64,000 nucleotides of DNA from assembly GCA_033032175.1 (NCBI GenBank), contig CM065304.1, forward strand, positions 9,920,001 to 9,984,000. The letters are read 5' to 3'. Within the stretch, counting starts at the first letter, position 1; every line of letters starts with the position of its first letter. The stretch is from Saturnia japonica (Eukaryota; Arthropoda; Insecta; Lepidoptera; Saturniidae). Under the pieces are notes generated by a model that was given only the letters and a program-made list of their open reading frames with translations, had not been told where the DNA came from and did no database searches. The position numbers and the translations under genes are program-made. Below, piece by piece: positions 57,561 through 64,000 of this stretch.

Positions 57561-57949
57561 AGTGAGAAAAGACTTATAGGCTATATGATACGACACAAAA
57601 GAGCGGAGCAGTAACCATGAAAATCAAGCAACCTGTTAAGCTATAAGGAATGTACTGGAACTACTAGAAGTGAGAACAAAGATAGGCTACACGGGTGCCT
57701 AGACAGTGAAGTGGCGCAGTGGAGAGTTGACCGCATAAATTTAACACGGTACAACGGATGATACGATACAATGAGACCGTGGAGGAAAATTAGAAGTAAT
57801 ATAAATTCTCGTTTTCACCATGCTTTGTTAAAAGTAATAATACAAGCATGCGCACTATTTACTGTTGAACAAATTACTCTTCCTGAACGAAGACTTAGGC
57901 TTCAATAACCACAACAATTCACGATGCGACAGATAAATTTGTATTTTTG

Positions 57950-58470
57950 TACTACCTGTGCCCGTGATTTCGCTTACGTCGACTACAGAATGCCCGCGCG
58001 AATCTTGCTCCCACGCTCCCGGCTACTTTAAAGACAAAAATGCTTATTGTGAATGTTCCTTAGAAGATAGGTATATACTCTCCCGGAATTTTTGTAGGTT
58101 TTTTAATGCCTACAATTATGTAGTACATTAATTTGCTATATCTCTTATGGTTTACTCAGCATAAGCCATTTAAGCGCCCGAATTGATTCACCATGACCAG
58201 TTTTTTATTGTGCCGAACCATAATTCTTTTTCTAAAATAAAAGTAGCCTAAGTTACTCCCTATATCATCAGCTATCTACCAGTGAAAGTCACGTCAACAT
58301 CGGTCTAATCGTTTCGGAGATTACCCGGAACAAACAGACAGACAAAAATTTTAAAAATGGGCTTTTTGTTATAGGTATCGTATATACTTTCATATGCATT
58401 TAGTAAAAAACTGTTATTTTAACATTACAAACAGACACTTCAATTTTATTAATTGTATAGATAAAAAAGA
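57950..58470 (+). repeat. Family A dispersed repeat, second long copy
   Basis: Same order of blocks as the copy at 20850: gtgcccgtgatttcgctta, gaatcttgctcccacgctcc, tatgtagtacattaatttgc, ggagattacccggaacaaac, then cttcaattttattaattgta. The two align over nearly the full 510 bases. Confidence 0.75.
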
Positions 58471-58479
58471 TTTATAACA

Positions 58480-60055
58480 AAAACAATTTGAAAAAATATA
58501 TCACAATGATTATTTATACGTCTAAAAAAATATTATTAAAAACAAGCTTATAATTTTTAAGGCTTTGAACGCAAATAAACGCAAATAACGTAAATTACCC
58601 TTTCTCAATTTTTCAAAATTATTGGAATATTGATAACAAGCTTGTGTCTATAAGTATTTTTTATATAAAAAAAATCGTATTCTTCTCAACAAACCCCTTC
58701 ATTTGATACCCATATCATGAGGGTGCGTAAAAATGACTAGTCAGCCATCTTTGGGTGTCCGCCATATTAGATTTAGAATCCAAACTAATCGTGTATGCAA
58801 AATTTCAGCTCAATCGGTTGATTAGAACTGTTTTAAAATTAAATTACAAGGTTTCACTCATACTAACACAGCAACTTAATTAAAAGCTTGTAATATAAAC
58901 ATATTGCATTCGCAGGGCTTGTGTATGTATCTCGAAATTAGTTAGCATACATATTCATATTAATTAACAAATGTAAAAGAGCAGTAAATTGTGTGTACAC
59001 GGGGTACAACTTGACAGGTAAATTTCTCTTTGAATTACACTATAGAAAGGGTTCGTTCATATCATGCTACTACACATAATCGTGACGTTGTTTTTATCGT
59101 TACGACTATTAATTTTTTTTTAAGCAATTTCATCGAAGGAATCTCTTTCTATTCTTGATGCATTTATTGATCTTCGATGTCAAGTTGTTTTTTATAACCC
59201 TTGTTTTTTATCTGACTATACGACAAAGCCAAAAGGAAGGGTTATATTGTTAGCATTCGATGTATGTTTGTATTTACTTATTACTAACGTAACGCCTAAA
59301 CTACTCATCCGATTTTGATTAGTGAGGTGCCAATCGATCTTTTCATTACAGATTAATGGCATGCACTGTTTAATCGATACGGCATATGACATGTCAATAA
59401 TATGAGATAAAAAAAAATAAGGATGAAAATAATTACTTCTTAGTAATTAAAAATGCGTACGGAATCGCAGGGACACCGTTATTTTGTAATAAGTTGATTA
59501 ATTCGGAATATAAATCTGAAAAGACGAATTGATACGAGAATCAATAATAATTATATTTTTGTATACACTTATTTTTATACACAATGATTTGTGTACAGTA
59601 TCGATATCACAATACAATTGGTGCCAATAAGGTCGCTGGCGTATATGAAATAACGTTTAAGTTAAGCAATCACTCGTTATCTTCAATTATACACGGACCT
59701 TTTGGGGTCGCTTATTAGTCCATCTATCAAAAGGTCTATGTAACACACACTGATAAATATTATTATATTTACGGTATATTTTGTTATTTAATTAACTGTG
59801 AAAAGGCGATAACTTTTGTTGCTCGTCGAGAAGACGTTCAAGTCAATATCGTTAGAACAAACAAATCATATCAGGAAAGTTATTTTAGGTCTACTATTCA
59901 GTGATGCTATAGAATATATATATACATACTTCCCAAAAATTCGAATGCTCTCTATTATCTCTTGAAAAAAATATGTAAACAAATTTAACGATTTGACTAC
60001 AGAACTTGATTAATATTATGTAATTAATATGAACTAAATAATTTCATAAAATGCT
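58480..60055. other. No gene seen; scattered repeat pieces
   Basis: Between the family A and family C repeats. Repeat-like pieces at 58700-58870 (ttgggtgtccgccatattag) and 59220-59360 (ggaagggttatattgttagc). No open frame worth reporting. Confidence 0.5.
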
Positions 60056-60059
60056 AAAA

Positions 60060-60485
60060 AAAATTAAATCTATACACATATAAAATGCTTTGTCCTGAAT
60101 GACTGACGGATCAACGCACAGCCTAAACCGCTTATCGTAGAGACCTGAAACTTGGAGGGTGTGTTCTTTGTATGACGTAGGCATCCGATAAGAAAGTATT
60201 TTCAGAAATTCTACCCCTAAGTTTGTATGGGACAACGTGATTCCTTGGTTCAATCTACTTCAAATTTTGCATAAACCTTTTTTAACAGAATTGATAGCAG
60301 ACGTGTTTCGTATTTTATTAAAATACATCCTCTAACGAGGTTAAAAACGGGTAGAAAGTTATTTTGGCGGTGATTTGCTTCGAAGTTGATATCAATACTC
60401 CTTAGTGCTTGTGATTTAAATTACATTTTATTTTGACACGTTTGAAAACTCAATCCGATTTTATTCAAAAGAGGTTGACCTCGCT
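60060..60485 (+). repeat. Family C repeat, longer copy
   Basis: Begins with tgactgacggatcaacgcac and continues as the 32.7 kb copy. It lacks a short purine-rich stretch present in that copy. Confidence 0.7.
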
Positions 60486-60489
60486 TAAT

Positions 60490-61550
60490 CTTTAATAAAA
60501 TAGTTCAAATACATTAATTACAATTCTATTACAATAATATTCTCACATTAAAAAATTGAATGATCTGATAGTTTCATCTATACGGATATATCTGTAGCTC
60601 TTTCTGTACATTAAACTTTTTTCCAAATTTTATTACATAATTATCTATTATAAAATCTCATCGTGAATATGAAATTAAAAAAATAATGTATATGCGGAAT
60701 AACTCATAAATGGCTTGACCGATTTTTATAAAACACGTAACTCTGTAATGTATTGAGAATATTTACTGTAATAAAGTGTAAGGATACCAAATTAATAAAA
60801 AATTATTTCTTTACATAATTTTCAAAAAAATGTAATATAGGATTTTTTTTAAGTGAAAACTTCTCTACGGAGGTTTGGATAGGGAGTAAATTCATCTAAG
60901 TCGTCATCGACATGGTCACGTGACGAATTAACGTTATACGGAGTCTTTGTAGCGAAAATGAAGACCATCTTTTTTTAATATCTATAATTACTGTGCAATG
61001 CGTATTTTATAGTAATTTAGGAGTTATTTTACTAACATAATAAAACAATTTTGATTTACAAGTTTTAATTTAATATCAAACAATTAATTTGGATATTCAA
61101 AAATAACAACTGTTTGTTTATAGTTTTAAGTTTTCACTTCTGTTGGCAATCCTCATGACTGTTTTTTCCTTTTTTATTTTCCAACAGTATTCATAGATAG
61201 CACGGCTTGGTTTAAATTATCACAAAATTGGTTTGATATTTATTGGCACACTTAAGTATATTTTCTGAAAGCACGTATATTAATAATTTAAGGCTTTTAT
61301 TATTATTTTTAAATATTTTTAGATAAATATTAAGGATATTTTTAAATATTTAAATTAGTAATAAAATCTATTTTATCTTCTTTTCTACGATACATGTCGT
61401 TGTTTGGTATTTTTGGCTACCAAGATTTATATGAAATTACACTAACCAGACATACTATAAACTCAATAGTATAAATCGTAAGTACACTGGAAAATAATGG
61501 ATTATAAATATAAAGTTATTAAATAAACTTAGCTTTTCGTAAACGATTGC
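60490..61550. other. AT-rich, nothing recognised
   Basis: No open frame of note, no clear repeat copy in this window. Confidence 0.5.
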
Positions 61551-61559
61551 AAAACTCAA

Positions 61560-61800
61560 CATTTTTGTATGCCTCTATGCAAATATATTTCCCAAAGGGT
61601 TAGGCAGAGGTGTACTAATGTATACCCAGTTCGCCGGGTATATTCTTGGTTCCATGTAAAATAGATGTCGAGCTTATTGCAATTAATCGGACATAAAGCC
61701 AATTTCCGAGCTGCTACTGAGAATTTCATAGAAAACCCCAATAACACTTTGCTCGACCTGGGAATCGAACCCAGGATTTCAAACATAGCCATCAGTCTTT
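61560..61800 (-). repeat. tRNA-derived SINE, reverse copy
   Basis: On the minus strand: gttcgattcccaggtcgagc, aagtgttattggggttttct, aaattctcagtagcagctcg, ctctgcctaaccctttggga. About 240 bases match the 9.3 kb copy. Confidence 0.72.
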
Positions 61801-62094
61801 ATGTATTTTAGATAATATCGGTATGATTGTTAAACTGTGATATGGATTAACATTTAAAATTATTTTACTTGGGTATTATCAAAGCTTAAACGGTTCAAAT
61901 ACCGTATGGTGAGATCGAGATGAGGTGAGGTTTTTATTAATATTTATTAATAGTTGCTGTTTTTATACACGAAATATACTTCGTGGACGAAGTCGCGGGC
62001 ACAGCTAGTTATTAGATGAAATACTTAAGAAGTGGACCATCTATGAAATTCTGTCTTCTATATTATCACGGAGACTTGTAAGTTATTTATATAA

Positions 62095-62440
62095 AATAAC
62101 TAGCGATGTCCCCTTGGCTTCGCACGCGTTTGTCTTGCATGCAGTACTTATTTACATCCCGTACTTTTAATTTTACCATATTATTGACAATTTATATACT
62201 TATCGTATCAATTGAGGAATTAAATATATTTCCCGTATACAATTTTCATCAAAATCGGTCAAGAATAACGAAAACTGTATTTAAAGGGAATTTTTTTTAA
62301 TGCTTTTTAAAAGTAATATTGAAAATTCTTATACCCTATCAATTGACCAATGACAAGCATATCATGTACAAAATTTCATAAGAATCGGTCAAGCCGTTTC
62401 TGAATTAAATCCGGACCAACAGACAGACAGTGAAAAATTT
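62095..62440 (+). repeat. Dispersed repeat also found around the Tc1-like element and at 29510
   Basis: Starts ctagcgatgtccccttggct and has tattgacaatttatatactt and cggaccaacagacagacag. Its left part resembles 45560-45664, the target of the Tc1-like insertion, and 29510-29700. Confidence 0.5.
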
Positions 62441-62459
62441 TTTTAATGAAATATTCGTG

Positions 62460-64000
62460 ATCAGTATCTTTTATATTATATATTTCCATCGGGAACTTTT
62501 GGAATAATATTAAGAACTAAAGATTTATTAATGTGTAAACCCAAATTACAATACTTATGTTAATCGTATAGAACGGATACAATAGATGTTTCTTAGATTC
62601 ATACAGTACATAAGTAAATGTTACCATTGTAACTATTTCCTTAGTTGTAAATACATCATATTCTTCCTCTACATGAACGCAGGCGAATAGCAAAACCATA
62701 AACATAAACCATAGACATTGATGTATTTCAAATAAATTCTCTCAAACTTAAGAAAAATCTAACCAGTAAATTTTTCACCTAATGTTTTCAGTCTAATTTT
62801 GTAATGTGTATATGTATACATATGTATGTACTTTATTAGCTGTAATATCACCTTGTATCGCTAAATAAATAAATAAATTGATATATCAAATAAATAACGT
62901 AATCAATAAAATTTATAGATTGATATTAAATAAATTAAAAAATCTCAGCTACTTTATAAGCCTGGTTTCCGAATACCCTGCTCGACGCCATTTGTTCCTC
63001 GTTTAGCCTGCAGCATTTTACAATAGCCATTAATCATTCCATTCAAGTATCACGCGATACGCGTCCCTCATTAGATGGAAATTTAATCTTATACTTTTAA
63101 CACAATCGTACCCTTAAAACCAGAGAAACAATAAGGTGCTAAAATTTTATTAATTATATGAAAGTCTTGTTATAAAAAGATTTTATAGAACTGATTTAAT
63201 AACTTACTAGTGGCCGCGTCGCCCAGTGATCGTAATTAGTATAGAACATTTATATAATAGCTTATACATTTTAATCGTTAATTATAGTAGTAAAGTATTT
63301 TTTAAAGTTTGAACATGTTATTTGGTCCTTTTGTGAACGAGTATATTTTACCAATATTGAAATAACACAAAAATCACAGCTCGAAACTCATTCGCTCAAT
63401 CTGGCAGTAATATTTATATATAATAAAGTAAAAATAAGAAGAATTAAGAGAGATAACCCAAAAACCCCCTTTAAGAAATAATATAAAGAGATATCTACCC
63501 AAATAGGAAACATGATATTATGATGATATAAATATCTTATATACACATATTATATAAACTTCTTTTATGTATTCATATTGCTTTTGATAATATTATATTA
63601 TAGTAGCAACCGCAACCGACAGTGTAACAGTATTGCCACTTTAGCCACTTTTTAGCTAGAAATAAATACATCGGTAGCTAAATAATTAGCCATTTTTTCT
63701 AACTACTTTTTAATTAATGTAGTTAGTACTTGTATTAGTAATAACTTAAATATGTACTTTTAAATTACACAATTTGATAAAGTATAATTTCAGAGTTCCC
63801 AGAAAAACTCCACCAACCCGAACTTCTAACGCAACGTCAACAGCTGTATTTGATTATTTAAGTGATTAAAACAATTATTATAGTCTTTTATTTTTTTATA
63901 CAATTGAATTAAAAATAAAATAAATAGTAATTCAATAGACAATACCCAATTACTTTCTATGTTTAGCCACCTTTAGCCACTTTTGCAGTTGTTCAATTTT
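62460..64000. other. AT-rich right end, nothing recognised
   Basis: A 62-codon minus-strand frame (62705-62517) starts MFMVLLFACVHVEEEY, weakly like a signal peptide, but no donor in the phase needed by Ddr (phase 1) follows. ttagccac occurs several times near 63640 and 63965. Confidence 0.4.

Noticed and set aside
62517..62705. Signal-peptide exon of Ddr
   Set aside because: Start MFMVLLFACVHV is suggestive, but no donor gives the required phase 1.

Overview
The window looks like nuclear DNA of an insect, most likely a moth or butterfly. It is AT-rich. It carries many dispersed repeats that open with a motif like ctagctgtgcccgcggctt, tRNA-derived SINEs, mariner and Tc1 elements, and worn R1, Jockey and RTE-type non-LTR fragments. 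The species call is inference from repeat content and gene style; no species-specific marker was seen.

The one clear host gene is a discoidin domain receptor (Ddr), a collagen-receptor-type tyrosine kinase, on the minus strand. Twelve coding exons, between 39802 (most N-terminal seen) and 2261 (stop codon), join with consistent splice sites and reading phase at every junction, giving about 850 residues: discoidin domain, discoidin-like domain, one membrane helix, juxtamembrane region, tyrosine kinase. The first coding exon with the signal peptide was not found; it may lie between 39.8 and 64 kb or beyond the window. Several residues normally invariant in kinases, and several vertebrate collagen contacts, are changed.

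Nearly everything else is Ddr intron, or sequence upstream of it, filled with mobile DNA. 4.2-5.5 kb: a mariner with two in-frame stops. 11.8-13.0 kb: two terminal-inverted-repeat elements. 13.8-15.05 kb: a frameshifted mariner that ends 19 bases from a Ddr splice donor. 20.1-23.4 kb (+): a broken multi-exon gene with a YqaJ/lambda-exonuclease-like domain, split by a 190-base LTR-like insertion. 23.7-24.1 kb: a MITE inside a TA microsatellite. 29.9-31.7 kb: a worn gag with zinc knuckles. 34.6-35.3 kb: a broken insect repeat-family gene. 36.9-38.5 kb: a possible hAT remnant holding a Jockey fragment. 39.4-39.7 kb: an R1-type tail touching a Ddr donor.

From 39.8 kb to the right end no host exon could be assigned. 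This part holds an intact Tc1-like transposon (45.67-47.23 kb, 347-codon transposase, matching terminal repeats, TA duplication), an RTE-type fragment (48-49.3 kb), Jockey fragments (43.4 and 52.1-52.4 kb), a 124-base tandem repeat (51.06-51.53 kb), and many LINE tails, foldbacks and SINEs. The Ddr exons make a single receptor. The other reading frames are selfish DNA and mostly dead, with the Tc1-like element the main exception.
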